A DNA stretch of 64,000 nucleotides. It comes from Undibacterium parvum. GTDB lineage: Bacteria > Pseudomonadota > Gammaproteobacteria > Burkholderiales > Burkholderiaceae_D. The stretch is taken from contig NZ_CP034464.1 in the NCBI RefSeq assembly GCF_003955735.1, positions 1,550,001 through 1,614,000 on the forward strand. The letters are read 5' to 3'. Both the position numbers and the translations under genes were made by a program. The notes under the pieces are model-generated. The model was not told the DNA's origin, ran no database searches, and was given only the letters and a program-made list of their open reading frames with translations. How positions within the stretch are numbered: the stretch's first letter is position 1; every line of letters begins with the position of its first letter. Below, piece by piece: positions 38,026 to 46,937 of the stretch.

Positions 38026-39966
38026 CTATGTTAATCGCTTCAGAACAAAATAAATAATTTTAATTCGTTGACCAGTACGAGCGAAGGTTCTAAATTCGAT
38101 TTTTTCCATATTAAAAACACTATCTATTGAGAAAAAACCGCTAACTTTTCCCTCCTTAGCATCAGTACCTAACAAGGTTCCGTTTTGTAGTACTTTTGCT
38201 TGCTCGGGCAAAGCGATAGCGAGATCCCAGTCACCAACTACGTCAGATTTACGTTGATCGCTAACATATTCAATCTCAAAAAAATAGTTTCCAGATGGAA
38301 GTTTCTCATACGGGCCAAATGATAGTGCCCCTGGCTTACTATTTCTTTCATTCTCGATTTCACATTTCGAAGTATAGTTCCCACTCACTGTTGGTAAGTT
38401 ACATCCTAACCATTTATAAGAATCACCAGGGATATTAATTTTTCGAGTTCGAAAATTGTTTTTACCGTATATTAGTAAGTCTCGATTACCGCAAGTAATT
38501 GTTTTTTGGGGCACTCCAATTACTATGTTAATTTGCTCAATTGATTTTTTGAACAATTTGGCATCTTTTGAAACAATGGCAAAATCATAATTATTTTTAA
38601 AGAATGTTTTAGAAGTAATCCACCTCATTTCGTTAAGATCGTCCCAATACTGCGCCAACGTAACCCCAGACTTGCTGAAGGCCTGTATGTATTTCGCATC
38701 CCAGTATTGTGCAATACCGTTACTCAAATTTTCTTCACTGATCGCCCTGTCGAGACATGATATATCTTTCGGATAAAAATCATCTGAAACCTCATTATTT
38801 CTTGCGATAGAAAGAGCGTTAAGACAAAGATAAACTGAAATTACGATAGATATTGAACAATAAAAATAGAAAAATTTATTCTTTAGCATGTAAGCACAAA
38901 CAATTGTGCCAATAATTATTGGCCATATGAAGGTCGCAATATAATATCTAGGTGGGAGTTGTGCTTGGTTCGTAACTAGCAAAGCTACGAATAACATTGA
39001 TAAAATTGAAAAAAATACAAATATAATAATCTGAATAAGTTGCTTTGAGATATTAAAAAGAAAGCGCTTTTTTAATAAGTACATAAAACATAAGACACTA
39101 AATGCGAGGTAAAAAATAAAAGCAACTCCAAAAAATGGAGTTTTTACAATTACTTGATTAAATATAGAAAGTATAGTGGAAAAATTAACGTCGATTTTTT
39201 CGATACCTATTACAATTGAATACCTTGTATTATGTTCAATTAAATTAGGATACAAAACTAACCCAAGTATTCCGAAGGGCAATGGAATAGTTGCCGGAAG
39301 ATAATTTCTAAACTGTTTTTCGTGGAAAATAATGTTTATTAATAAAACGGAGAAAAAAACTGGTATTAGAGTCTGGACTACAAATAGTGTGTCTGAAAGT
39401 GACGATAAAAATGTCAGTATTGATTGAATCGATAAAATTAATGCTCTATGACTATTTGTTTTACATTTTGGGTAGAGTAAGAGCAGTAGGATGAATATCA
39501 TACTAGAAATAAACGCGCCGAAATGAAAAGCGCTAAAAAGCATCAATATGAAAGGCTCACCAGCATTTAAAGATAGCCAAGTCATCAATATAGTAACTAA
39601 CGTGGAAGTAAAAAGAGCACTTTTTTTTTCGAGTTGCCGCGAAATCAGATATGTGAAAACAAACATAATTGATGTCTGAATGATTGCAAAAATAACAATC
39701 CTACTGTAAATATTTTCGCCGACATAATGACTCACCAGAAATACTAAGTAATCTGGAAAAAAATATGGTGCTGGCGTTAAATACCAATCTCTTATATTTC
39801 CACCGAAATCAAATAAATTTTGAAATAATAATGGTAGGAAAACGGCATCTGAATTAAAAAGATCTTTTAAGGCTGGGTCTTTTGCTAAATATGAAATTAC
39901 TATTGATCCTGCTGCGACAACTAAAAAAATAGGTGCTGTAAAAAGTCGAATACTAAATAATGACAT
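38026..39966 (-). CDS. GT-C-like membrane protein with shared C-terminal domain (copy 1)
   Basis: A 646-residue protein with about ten to twelve spans in the first 395 residues. The first external loop has DPALKDLFNSDAVFLPLLFQ, with acidic residues placed as in GT-C transferases. A soluble part follows; its last 131 residues (516-646) align without gaps with the end of the protein at 41020, 56 identical. Shared landmarks are YKWxGC, CEIE, FGPYE and EYVS. The fold looks like a beta-sandwich, periplasmic by topology. The start abuts the dprE2 stop. Context makes it a candidate polyprenylphosphoryl-arabinose-dependent arabinofuranosyltransferase; this is inference. The gene is very AT-rich compared with the flanks. 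Confidence 0.7.
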   Translation of the reverse strand: MSLFSIRLFTAPIFLVVAAGSIVISYLAKDPALKDLFNSDAVFLPLLFQNLFDFGGNIRDWYLTPAPYFFPDYLVFLVSHYVGENIYSRIVIFAIIQTSIMFVFTYLISRQLEKKSALFTSTLVTILMTWLSLNAGEPFILMLFSAFHFGAFISSMIFILLLLLYPKCKTNSHRALILSIQSILTFLSSLSDTLFVVQTLIPVFFSVLLINIIFHEKQFRNYLPATIPLPFGILGLVLYPNLIEHNTRYSIVIGIEKIDVNFSTILSIFNQVIVKTPFFGVAFIFYLAFSVLCFMYLLKKRFLFNISKQLIQIIIFVFFSILSMLFVALLVTNQAQLPPRYYIATFIWPIIIGTIVCAYMLKNKFFYFYCSISIVISVYLCLNALSIARNNEVSDDFYPKDISCLDRAISEENLSNGIAQYWDAKYIQAFSKSGVTLAQYWDDLNEMRWITSKTFFKNNYDFAIVSKDAKLFKKSIEQINIVIGVPQKTITCGNRDLLIYGKNNFRTRKINIPGDSYKWLGCNLPTVSGNYTSKCEIENERNSKPGALSFGPYEKLPSGNYFFEIEYVSDQRKSDVVGDWDLAIALPEQAKVLQNGTLLGTDAKEGKVSGFFSIDSVFNMEKIEFRTFARTGQRIKIIYFVLKRLT

Positions 39967-40719
39967 TTAAATATCAATCTTATTAAAAATAAATGATGGT
40001 ATATGGGCAATTACAAACATGATGAACTTCCATTTACTAGGAACATATGCAACAGATTGACCTCGCTCAATTGCCACCACAATCTTCCTTGCCACGTCTT
40101 CTACCGATGCCAGCTTTACCCCTTGCCCCTTAAGGTGTGCAGTCATAGGGGTATCAGTTGGCCCGGGTTTTATCAGTACTACCTTGACTCCAGTACTGGC
40201 AAATCGGTGCTGTAATCCTTGCGCATAACGAGTTACCAAACCTTTCGCTGCACCATAAACATAGTTGGATTTACGTCCCCGGTCACCGGCAACTGATCCG
40301 ATCAGAGCAATAGTCCCATGGTCGGCTTTTGCCATGTGTTTCGCGAATGCCTCTGCATAGAGTACTGGCGATAATCCATTTACCTCCAACGCTTCCCGAC
40401 AAGCCTGCAAGTCATCTTGACATTGTGTTTGCTCTGGTAAGGAGCCATGCGCGATCAAGACAATGTCTACCCTTCCCTGCGCAACAATACCGTCCACAGT
40501 GGCTTGAATGGCAGTTTCATCAAGGAACTCAGCCTGCAATATCTGGATTTCCGATTGCGGACTACGAACCTTAAGGTCGGCAGCAACTCGTTCAATACGG
40601 GTTGCATCACGCCCAACAAGTATCATGTCTACTGACCTGTCTTGAATCCACAGTCGTGCACAATTCTCGGCAATAGCAGATGTTGCTCCTACAATAACAA
40701 TTTTATCTCTATATTTCAT
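39967..40719 (-). CDS. dprE2: DprE2-like SDR (decaprenylphosphoryl-2-keto-erythropentose reductase)
   Basis: A 250-residue short-chain dehydrogenase. The N-terminal KIVIVGATSAIAENCARLW resembles the GGTSEIA form of mycobacterial DprE2, and the catalytic Tyr and Lys are in YVYGAAKGLV, with KPGPTDTPMT after. DprE2 uses NADH to reduce the 2-keto intermediate made by DprE1, yielding polyprenylphosphoryl-D-arabinofuranose. The ATG at 40719 is chosen to match the SDR start; ATGs 7 and 15 codons upstream are possible. It lies between the two GT-C-like genes in the same strand run as dprE1, which supports DprE2 over a generic SDR. Confidence 0.85.
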   Translation of the reverse strand: MKYRDKIVIVGATSAIAENCARLWIQDRSVDMILVGRDATRIERVAADLKVRSPQSEIQILQAEFLDETAIQATVDGIVAQGRVDIVLIAHGSLPEQTQCQDDLQACREALEVNGLSPVLYAEAFAKHMAKADHGTIALIGSVAGDRGRKSNYVYGAAKGLVTRYAQGLQHRFASTGVKVVLIKPGPTDTPMTAHLKGQGVKLASVEDVARKIVVAIERGQSVAYVPSKWKFIMFVIAHIPSFIFNKIDI

Positions 40720-41019
40720 TCTAATTTTCCATAAAGCCATGCAGGAGCATTGGGTTTTGCTCACCTTGGCGTAATATATTAACGATGCATTGGTCGTTGA
40801 TCGACAGTTTTAAGCAGGTATCGATATATACGAACATTGTTGACAAGATAAATGAAATCGACACCCATTCTTCCTAATTGCAAAAAAACATCGTGCAATG
40901 AGATGCGCTATATAAACAAAAAAACAATGTCTCGATATTTTTAATCGGATGAAAGCAATAACTTGAAGCAGTCTCTGTAAGTTAATTTTTTTCTAGAGTT
41001 GATGCAAAAAAATACAATT

Positions 41020-42843
41020 TTATTCCAATCGATTAATTTTAAGATAATTGACTTTCATCGCTGCATCTGCATCCACTATAATTCTGATCTGAATCATCTC
41101 ATTTTCGAAGGCAGTATCTATATTAAAAGAGCCTTTGATTAGTCCTAACTCATTTTCTGTGCCGAGTATTTTTCCTTTTTCGAGAAACTTAATATCATCG
41201 CGCAAGGATACATCGACATCCCATTCGCCCGCAGTATCTGTTTTAAGTTTGGAACTAACATACTCAACCTCAAACGAATATTTTCCTCTCTTAAGCCGCT
41301 CATAGGGCCCAAAGGCAAGAAAACCGGATTTAGCTAAAGCGGTAGTTTCGATTTCACAAGATTTGGTATATTTCCCAATAATTGTGGATAACTTACATCC
41401 ACGCCATTTATAAACAGACCCAATTGTGTCAAATTTGCCATTGCTAGATGGAATGGAAGGCACAGAAAGAAGAAAAAGACAGAAGATAACTAGAAAAACC
41501 GAAGAACTTACCAATGACGTAATCAAAATCGGCAATTTATCTTTCGAATATACGCATCTTGATTTCCAAATGTCATCAATAATATACGCGAATAACGCCA
41601 ACGATAATACAGCATGTAGATTGACGGGCAATGCATGCCGAGCAACCTCCATTGCGTCAGCATGGTAAGCAATAAATGCCAGTGGAAAGCAAAGACCAAT
41701 AAAACCGAGACCAATCGCAAATTTTATTCGTGCATTTCTATGTCCAGCATATAGCGCGACACCCAACATGACTGACAGCAAGAAAAAATCCAAGAAATAA
41801 AGAGATATATACGGAAGTCGTATATTAATAATCCCCTTAAAATTTTCCGGAGCATAACTTCCAAACAGATAATTATACGGTTGAAAAATTTCATTGACAC
41901 TGCGCCATAACTGTCCAAATGTATAGCGCGGGTTCTCAATAAGCAACTTAACGTACGTGGTTTTCCCGTCCATTCGAAGCCAGTGACGGAATTCACTCAA
42001 TTTCGGATCAGTATAAAAAGCATGTTCGTTTTCATGTCCATAGAAATCAGTCATTTGCATAAGAGCTTCATTTTTTGGCATCCCATGAGCTTCATAGAAT
42101 TTGACGAAATTTTCGTTTGGTAAAATTCGCTTTCCTACGTTATTCAGCATAGAGAAGAACCATCGCGTTTCATGTGATTCTGGGCCTACATTGTTTGCTG
42201 ACCAAATGAAAAAAGTACAAGCGATTGCAATACCGAAAATGGTAAGAACAACCGGCTTAATTTTTGTACCTCTTATGAGTCCAATAGCGAAAAGCAATGG
42301 AATATAGAGTATTGAATAGTAGACATTAAAATCCCGCAAACCTGCATTAAGAACTAATACGCCCGTCAAAGCAATTAGTGTACGACCATTATTTTTATCT
42401 AAATATTTTATAAAAAAAGCAAGCGCCATTACGGACAGAGAAATGCTTACCGACTCCGTTAGTGCAGTTTTTATCCAAAGCACAAAATCTGGATAAAGCG
42501 AAAAATACAGTAGTGCAAGACACACTAGAGCTAAAATAAATTTTTCTTTTATTGCACCGGATAGGACGTAAAAGAGATATGTCCAGGATGCTACATATAA
42601 AATCGCTTGAAAATACGAGTAGGCACTTAAATGTTGGCTAAATATTTTGAACAATACAATGGAAAAAAATGGTCTCATTGCAAACAAGCTGTCAAGAAAC
42701 GATTTTTTTCCTGCGAGTTCCATATAGGTGGTCGTATCTGGAAATTGCCTGATATCAACACCCGTCAACTGCCAAGCTAGTGCCAGCAACAGGATGACGG
42801 ATGACAAAAGTGCGATTATTTTGTTTATTTTATATTTGTACAT
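41020..42843 (-). CDS. GT-C-like membrane protein with shared C-terminal domain (copy 2)
   Basis: About 607 residues from the ATG at 42843 (a TTG five codons upstream is possible). The membrane part has about eleven spans. The loop after span 1 reads VDIRQFPDTTTYMELAGKK, an Asp-containing site typical of GT-C enzymes, and WIKTALTESVSISLSVMALA follows. The last 131 residues form the same domain as the protein at 38026, while the membrane parts show no obvious similarity. It lies 17 bp or so after dprE1. The most economical reading is a second arabinofuranosyltransferase of different linkage or acceptor; this is not shown by the sequence. It is followed by a 300-bp gap with no feature I recognise. 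Confidence 0.7.
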   Translation of the reverse strand: MYKYKINKIIALLSSVILLLALAWQLTGVDIRQFPDTTTYMELAGKKSFLDSLFAMRPFFSIVLFKIFSQHLSAYSYFQAILYVASWTYLFYVLSGAIKEKFILALVCLALLYFSLYPDFVLWIKTALTESVSISLSVMALAFFIKYLDKNNGRTLIALTGVLVLNAGLRDFNVYYSILYIPLLFAIGLIRGTKIKPVVLTIFGIAIACTFFIWSANNVGPESHETRWFFSMLNNVGKRILPNENFVKFYEAHGMPKNEALMQMTDFYGHENEHAFYTDPKLSEFRHWLRMDGKTTYVKLLIENPRYTFGQLWRSVNEIFQPYNYLFGSYAPENFKGIINIRLPYISLYFLDFFLLSVMLGVALYAGHRNARIKFAIGLGFIGLCFPLAFIAYHADAMEVARHALPVNLHAVLSLALFAYIIDDIWKSRCVYSKDKLPILITSLVSSSVFLVIFCLFLLSVPSIPSSNGKFDTIGSVYKWRGCKLSTIIGKYTKSCEIETTALAKSGFLAFGPYERLKRGKYSFEVEYVSSKLKTDTAGEWDVDVSLRDDIKFLEKGKILGTENELGLIKGSFNIDTAFENEMIQIRIIVDADAAMKVNYLKINRLE

Positions 42844-42875
42844 TTTTGGGCTACACAAAGGAAATCAATGCTAAT

Positions 42876-44177
42876 TCAACTTCCCATTAAGCGGCGTGAC
42901 AAGCCCGAACTGATGCCCGGGTCACGGTATTTCAGAAATTCATTTAGGCGCGGGTAACCCGCTTCAAAGAGTTCACGCGGCATGCGCGCATCCTTGGCAA
43001 GGTAGATGCGTCCACCTGCTTCTCGAACGATAGCATCGAGAGTTTTGAACAGCGTATGCGTGCGCTCACCGTGGTTCGGGAAGTCTAAAGCCAAGGTCAC
43101 GCCAGGCTTCGGAAAACTGAGCATACCGACTGGTTGCCGATTACCGAAGGTTTTTAGGACGGACAAGAAAGAGCCATCACCAGAACGGGCGATTTCCTTT
43201 AACATGGCCTGAACAGCGTCTTTGCCACCTTCGCGAGGCACCACACTTTGGTATTGGAAGAAGCCTTTCGGGCCGTACATGCGATTCCATTCCAGCAGGT
43301 TGTCTAGTGGGTAGAAGAAGGACTCGTAATGAACAATGTTCCTCGCAGTTTGCCATCTCTTGATATTGTAATAGGCAAGGTTAAAGGGCCGTAGGGAAAA
43401 CCGATTTACCAGCGAGACTGGCGGCACAAACGGCATCATGCGTTTGCGCCCTCTCGGCTTGGAACGTTGCCCGACATCAATCGGATTGGCACGCATGAAC
43501 AAACCCCGTCCACCACCGCCCGAGATGCAATCTATCCAGGAAACTGTGTGCTGCCAGTCTGCTTCCGAGTTATCGGCCAACTGGAAAAATTCCTGCAAAT
43601 TACCATACGGCACTGTTTCGGTATCAAGCCACGGACCTGGAACGCGACGCAGTTGAATTTCTGCCTCAGCGATCACACCGGTCAATCCTAGGCCGCCTAC
43701 TGTAGCTGCAAACCAGTCTGGTCGAAGTAACGGGCCACAATCGAAGGATTCTCCATCGGTACGAATCAGCCTGATGCGTTGAACATGATCGCCAAAAGAT
43801 CCTAGGGCGTGATGGTTCTTACCATGTACATCGTTGGCGATAGCTCCCCCCATGGTTACCAACTGGGTGCCTGGCGTCACTGGCAGAATCCAGCCGCGCG
43901 GAATCACTAATCGCTGGATATCACGCAGCAGAACTCCTGCCTCACAGATAAGGCGGCCAGTTTGTTCGTCGAATGCGATGAAGTGATCAAGGCCGGTAGT
44001 GACCCAAAGCATACCCTCCGGATTCAAACAGACATCCCCGTAACTGCGTCCCATGCCGTGGGCAATGCCAAGTTTGCGTCGTTCACAAACAATAGATGAG
44101 ACCTTAGCAGGATCATTCAACACCGCGGCTTCGTGCTGATTTGCACTCAGGCGTCCCCAGGAGGACACAGATCTCAT
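42876..44177 (-). CDS. dprE1: DprE1-like FAD-dependent decaprenylphosphoryl-ribose 2'-oxidase
   Basis: A 433-residue VAO-family flavoenzyme closely following mycobacterial DprE1: GMGRSYGDVCLNPEG, then TPGTQLVTMGGAIANDVHGK and NHHALGSFGDHV (FAD-binding part), and in the C-terminal part RIYLAKDARMPRELFEAGYP with the conserved Lys. It oxidises C2' of polyprenylphosphoryl-ribofuranose as the first half of the epimerisation to arabinose. The residue at the place of M. tuberculosis Cys387 is Ala (TLALDFP). The start overlaps the gtrA stop, the same gtrA-dprE1 pairing as Rv3789-Rv3790. Confidence 0.92.
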   Translation of the reverse strand: MRSVSSWGRLSANQHEAAVLNDPAKVSSIVCERRKLGIAHGMGRSYGDVCLNPEGMLWVTTGLDHFIAFDEQTGRLICEAGVLLRDIQRLVIPRGWILPVTPGTQLVTMGGAIANDVHGKNHHALGSFGDHVQRIRLIRTDGESFDCGPLLRPDWFAATVGGLGLTGVIAEAEIQLRRVPGPWLDTETVPYGNLQEFFQLADNSEADWQHTVSWIDCISGGGGRGLFMRANPIDVGQRSKPRGRKRMMPFVPPVSLVNRFSLRPFNLAYYNIKRWQTARNIVHYESFFYPLDNLLEWNRMYGPKGFFQYQSVVPREGGKDAVQAMLKEIARSGDGSFLSVLKTFGNRQPVGMLSFPKPGVTLALDFPNHGERTHTLFKTLDAIVREAGGRIYLAKDARMPRELFEAGYPRLNEFLKYRDPGISSGLSRRLMGS

Positions 44178-44575
44178 ACGGATTCCATGCGAAAAACGTA
44201 TCGCTTATCGAGATAATACTTAGTCAGATAGCCGATTGCCAGGCCAATGATGCCTCCTAGATAGCGCATCTCCTTAGTCTCGAAGATATGGTCGAAGCCG
44301 AACTCAAAGCCCCAGAAAATCACCGTAGTCGCCAGTCCCATTACGGTGTAGAGGACGAACGTCTTACCATCGTGTGCAGCATCACGAGCGCGGAAGCGGA
44401 AAATATAGCGCTTGTCTAGGATATATTTAACGATTAGGCCGGCACCTGTACCTATGATCATAGACGCAAGAATGTCAAACGCCCCAATATAATAGCGAAT
44501 TACAATATCCTGCGCTCCGATGTTTACCGCTGTCGCAATTAGTGCGAAAATCGCATATTTGATTGTTAAATTCAT
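44174..44575 (-). CDS. GtrA-family protein next to dprE1
   Basis: A 133-residue, four-span GtrA-family protein: MNLTIKYAIFALIATAVNIG, KYILDKRYIFRFRARD, and a related C-terminal TKYYLDKRYVFRMES. In M. tuberculosis the GtrA-like Rv3789 precedes DprE1 and has been connected to arabinan assembly. Here it overlaps dprE1 by 4 bases in the same order. A role in carrying polyprenylphosphoryl-arabinose across the membrane, or in recruiting partners, is inferred. Its start is 38 bp from the divergent ubiA-like gene, so both promoters lie in a short shared region. Confidence 0.9.
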   Translation of the reverse strand: MNLTIKYAIFALIATAVNIGAQDIVIRYYIGAFDILASMIIGTGAGLIVKYILDKRYIFRFRARDAAHDGKTFVLYTVMGLATTVIFWGFEFGFDHIFETKEMRYLGGIIGLAIGYLTKYYLDKRYVFRMESV

Positions 44576-44613
44576 GCAAACAAAATCATCTCATAATAAC
44601 AAACGACTAAAAT

Positions 44614-45501
44614 ATGCATGATACCGTAATAACTTACACAACACTAGCTCGACTATCTGGCCTTCTCAAACTAATGCGGCCAAAACAATGGGTCAAAAAC
44701 GGCTTCGTCCTTGCTCCGCTGATGTTTTCTGGGGATTTTTTGAACGCTGGTGCTGTGAGCCATGCATTGTTCGCGACACTGCTTTTTTGCCTGGCTTCTT
44801 CTGCGACCTATATTGTCAACGACATGCGCGATATTGAGCATGATCGTCGTCATCCGAAGAAATCCAAGACCCGCCCCTTAGCAGCCGGAATTGTCACGAT
44901 TCCTATGGCCCTAACTTTATTGGCAGTACTTTATAGCACCTTAGTTTGGGGCTGGTTTGTTGCACCTGATGTAGTGCAGGTTATCGCAGCCTATATGATT
45001 TTAAACCTAGCCTATACGTTTATCTTGAAGCACGAACCCGTAGTAGACATATTCACCATCGCTATCGGTTTCGTGCTTCGTGTTTATGCTGGAGCCGTAG
45101 CTTTAGGAGTACCTGTGTCATCATGGATGTTTATCACCACACTTTGCCTTGCTCTTTACCTGGCTGCAGTAAAGCGGCGACAGGAACTTAGCCAGAATGG
45201 CATAGAAGGCCGCAAGGTACTCGCGAAGTACTCAGTATCGCTGGTAGACCGTTATGCTGAAATGTCAGCGACCGGCGCATTGGTTTTCTACAGTATGTTC
45301 GTGATGTCGGCTAAGCCTCAACTGGTTATCACTGTCCCTTTGGTACTGTTTGGTTTGTTCCGTTATTGGTACGTGGTCGAGGAATTGGATGGCGGAGAAT
45401 CACCAACCGATGCACTGATAGCTGATTGGCAGTTATTGCTCACCGTTGTGTTGTGGATAGCGGCGTGCGGTTGGGCTTTGTGGCCGGGGCAGGGATTATG
45501 A
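44614..45501 (+). CDS. ubiA: Polyprenyl-phosphate 5-phosphoribosyltransferase (UbiA superfamily)
   Basis: A 295-residue membrane prenyltransferase-fold protein resembling mycobacterial Rv3806c, which joins PRPP to decaprenyl phosphate and gives polyprenylphosphoryl-5-phosphoribose. The first Asp motif is YIVNDMRDIEHDRRHPKKSK followed by TRPLAAG, the form seen in DPPR synthases rather than quinone prenyltransferases. About nine spans are predicted. The second conserved region is AVKRRQELSQNG. It is divergent from the gtrA-dprE1 run and coupled by a 4-base overlap to the PAP2-like phosphatase gene. Confidence 0.92.
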   Translation: MHDTVITYTTLARLSGLLKLMRPKQWVKNGFVLAPLMFSGDFLNAGAVSHALFATLLFCLASSATYIVNDMRDIEHDRRHPKKSKTRPLAAGIVTIPMALTLLAVLYSTLVWGWFVAPDVVQVIAAYMILNLAYTFILKHEPVVDIFTIAIGFVLRVYAGAVALGVPVSSWMFITTLCLALYLAAVKRRQELSQNGIEGRKVLAKYSVSLVDRYAEMSATGALVFYSMFVMSAKPQLVITVPLVLFGLFRYWYVVEELDGGESPTDALIADWQLLLTVVLWIAACGWALWPGQGL

Positions 45502-45917
45502 TGGATTTATCATATGCACTTACGCCTTTCTTGGCCTGGCTCGTCGCTGGGATCATGAAGTTCTCGATCAATAGCATCAAGGCAAAACAATTCGCCTTTG
45601 GCTTGATTGGCTATGGCGGACTCCCCAGCAATCACAGCGCCATCGTTAGCAGCATGGCCGCACTCATTGCGATCAAGGAAGGTTTTGGACACCCGGCTTT
45701 CGGAGTGGCGATCACATTAGCCTTCATCGTGATGCTCGATGCGAGCAGCCTGCGTCGTCAAGTTGGAAAACATGCTGCGGCTATCAACAAGTTGGCGGTT
45801 GAATCAATAGATCACCAGGAGTTGCGAGAGCGCATGGGCCATTCGCGCGTGGAGATTGCTGCCGGCGTTCTGGTGGGTATTGCCGTTGCTTTTGCAGTGG
45901 AAATTATCCTAGCTTGA
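45498..45917 (+). CDS. Divergent PAP2-family phosphatase
   Basis: A 139-residue membrane protein of the divergent PAP2 (DUF212-type) family, with GGLPSNHSAIVSSMAALIAI as the PAP2 phosphatase motif and VMLDASSLRRQVGKHAAAIN as its second motif. The ATG at 45498 overlaps the ubiA-like stop, with ggcaggg upstream. In this context it would remove the 5-phosphate from polyprenylphosphoryl-5-phosphoribose, as proposed for Rv3807c in mycobacteria. It completes the four-step path to polyprenylphosphoryl-arabinose. Confidence 0.88.
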   Translation: MMDLSYALTPFLAWLVAGIMKFSINSIKAKQFAFGLIGYGGLPSNHSAIVSSMAALIAIKEGFGHPAFGVAITLAFIVMLDASSLRRQVGKHAAAINKLAVESIDHQELRERMGHSRVEIAAGVLVGIAVAFAVEIILA

Positions 45918-46149
45918 TGGATAAATCCAAGGCAACCGACGACTTGGCTCCCCTAGACCAGCATCCCGCACAATTTTCTTAGTGCTGCTTATCTTTGATA
46001 AAAAATTAGCATCCTACTTTCAGCTTAGATAGAAAGCTATCGCTCACAATATTAAACATACAAACCAAGCTATTTGCTGATGAATTTAATATTTAAAACA
46101 CGACCACAAAACATATCTTTTTTTGCATTTTAATTTCCATATTCCCACT

Positions 46150-46923
46150 ATGACAAAAATCATCTCCGCCAATCTTAATGGCATACGTTCCGCGGCTAAA
46201 AAAGGTTTTTTTGAATGGTTTGAGAAGGAAGCGGCTGACTTTGTTTGTGTGCAGGAGTTGAAGGCACAGGCGGCGGATATGACGCCTGATTTTTTGACAC
46301 CGCATGGCTATCATGGGCATTTTCATTATGCCGAGAAGAAGGGTTACTCGGGTGCTGGTGTGTATAGCCGCAGTAAACCGGATGCCGTGCATATCGGTTT
46401 TGGTAGCCCTGAGTTTGATGCTGAGGGGCGCTATGTGCGCTGCGATTTTGGTAATTTGTCGGTGATCTCGGTGTATTGCCCTTCCGGCTCTTCTTCGCCG
46501 GAGCGGCAAGAGGCGAAGTTCCGTTTTATGGAATTGTTCATGCCACATCTGGCGGGCTTGATTGCCGAGGGGCGCGAGCTGGTGATTTGTGGCGACTGGA
46601 ATATCGCGCACAAAGAAATCGATCTCAAGAACTGGAAGAGTAATCAGAAAAACTCTGGCTTCTTGCCGGAAGAACGCGCCTGGATGACGTCCTTGTTTGA
46701 TGATGTCGGTTGGGTCGATGTGTATCGCCAGCTGCATCCGGAAACTACTGGTGACGCGTATACCTGGTGGAGCAATCGCGGCCAGGCATGGGCGAATAAT
46801 GTCGGTTGGCGCATCGATTATCATGTCGCCACTAAAGGCATCGCTGGCACCGCGCAATCTGCCTCTATCTACAAAGAACAGCGTTTTAGCGATCATGCAC
46901 CCTTGATTATTAATTACGCGTAA
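46150..46923 (+). CDS. xthA: Exodeoxyribonuclease III
   Basis: A 257-residue AP endonuclease/3'-5' exonuclease of base-excision repair. Metal and catalytic motifs are visible: KIISANLNGIRSA, VCVQELKAQ (metal Glu), GAGVYSRSKPD, ICGDWNIAHKEIDLKNW and, at the end, WRIDYHVAT and FSDHAPLIINY (catalytic His). The ATG at 46150 gives the standard N-terminus. It begins the return to ordinary core sequence after the arabinose cluster and ends 14 bp before a dispersed repeat. Confidence 0.97.
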   Translation: MTKIISANLNGIRSAAKKGFFEWFEKEAADFVCVQELKAQAADMTPDFLTPHGYHGHFHYAEKKGYSGAGVYSRSKPDAVHIGFGSPEFDAEGRYVRCDFGNLSVISVYCPSGSSSPERQEAKFRFMELFMPHLAGLIAEGRELVICGDWNIAHKEIDLKNWKSNQKNSGFLPEERAWMTSLFDDVGWVDVYRQLHPETTGDAYTWWSNRGQAWANNVGWRIDYHVATKGIAGTAQSASIYKEQRFSDHAPLIINYA

Positions 46924-46937
46924 AGCCTGTAATTAAA

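Noticed and set aside
39967..40719. Reading the SDR as a generic fatty-acid-type reductase
   Set aside because: Its N-terminal motif and its position in the same strand run as dprE1 fit DprE2 better, although a profile search would be decisive.
46093..46896. A 267-codon open frame on the minus strand opposite xthA
   Set aside because: xthA has full catalytic motifs on the plus strand. The antisense product has no recognisable domain and looks like a mirror of codon bias.
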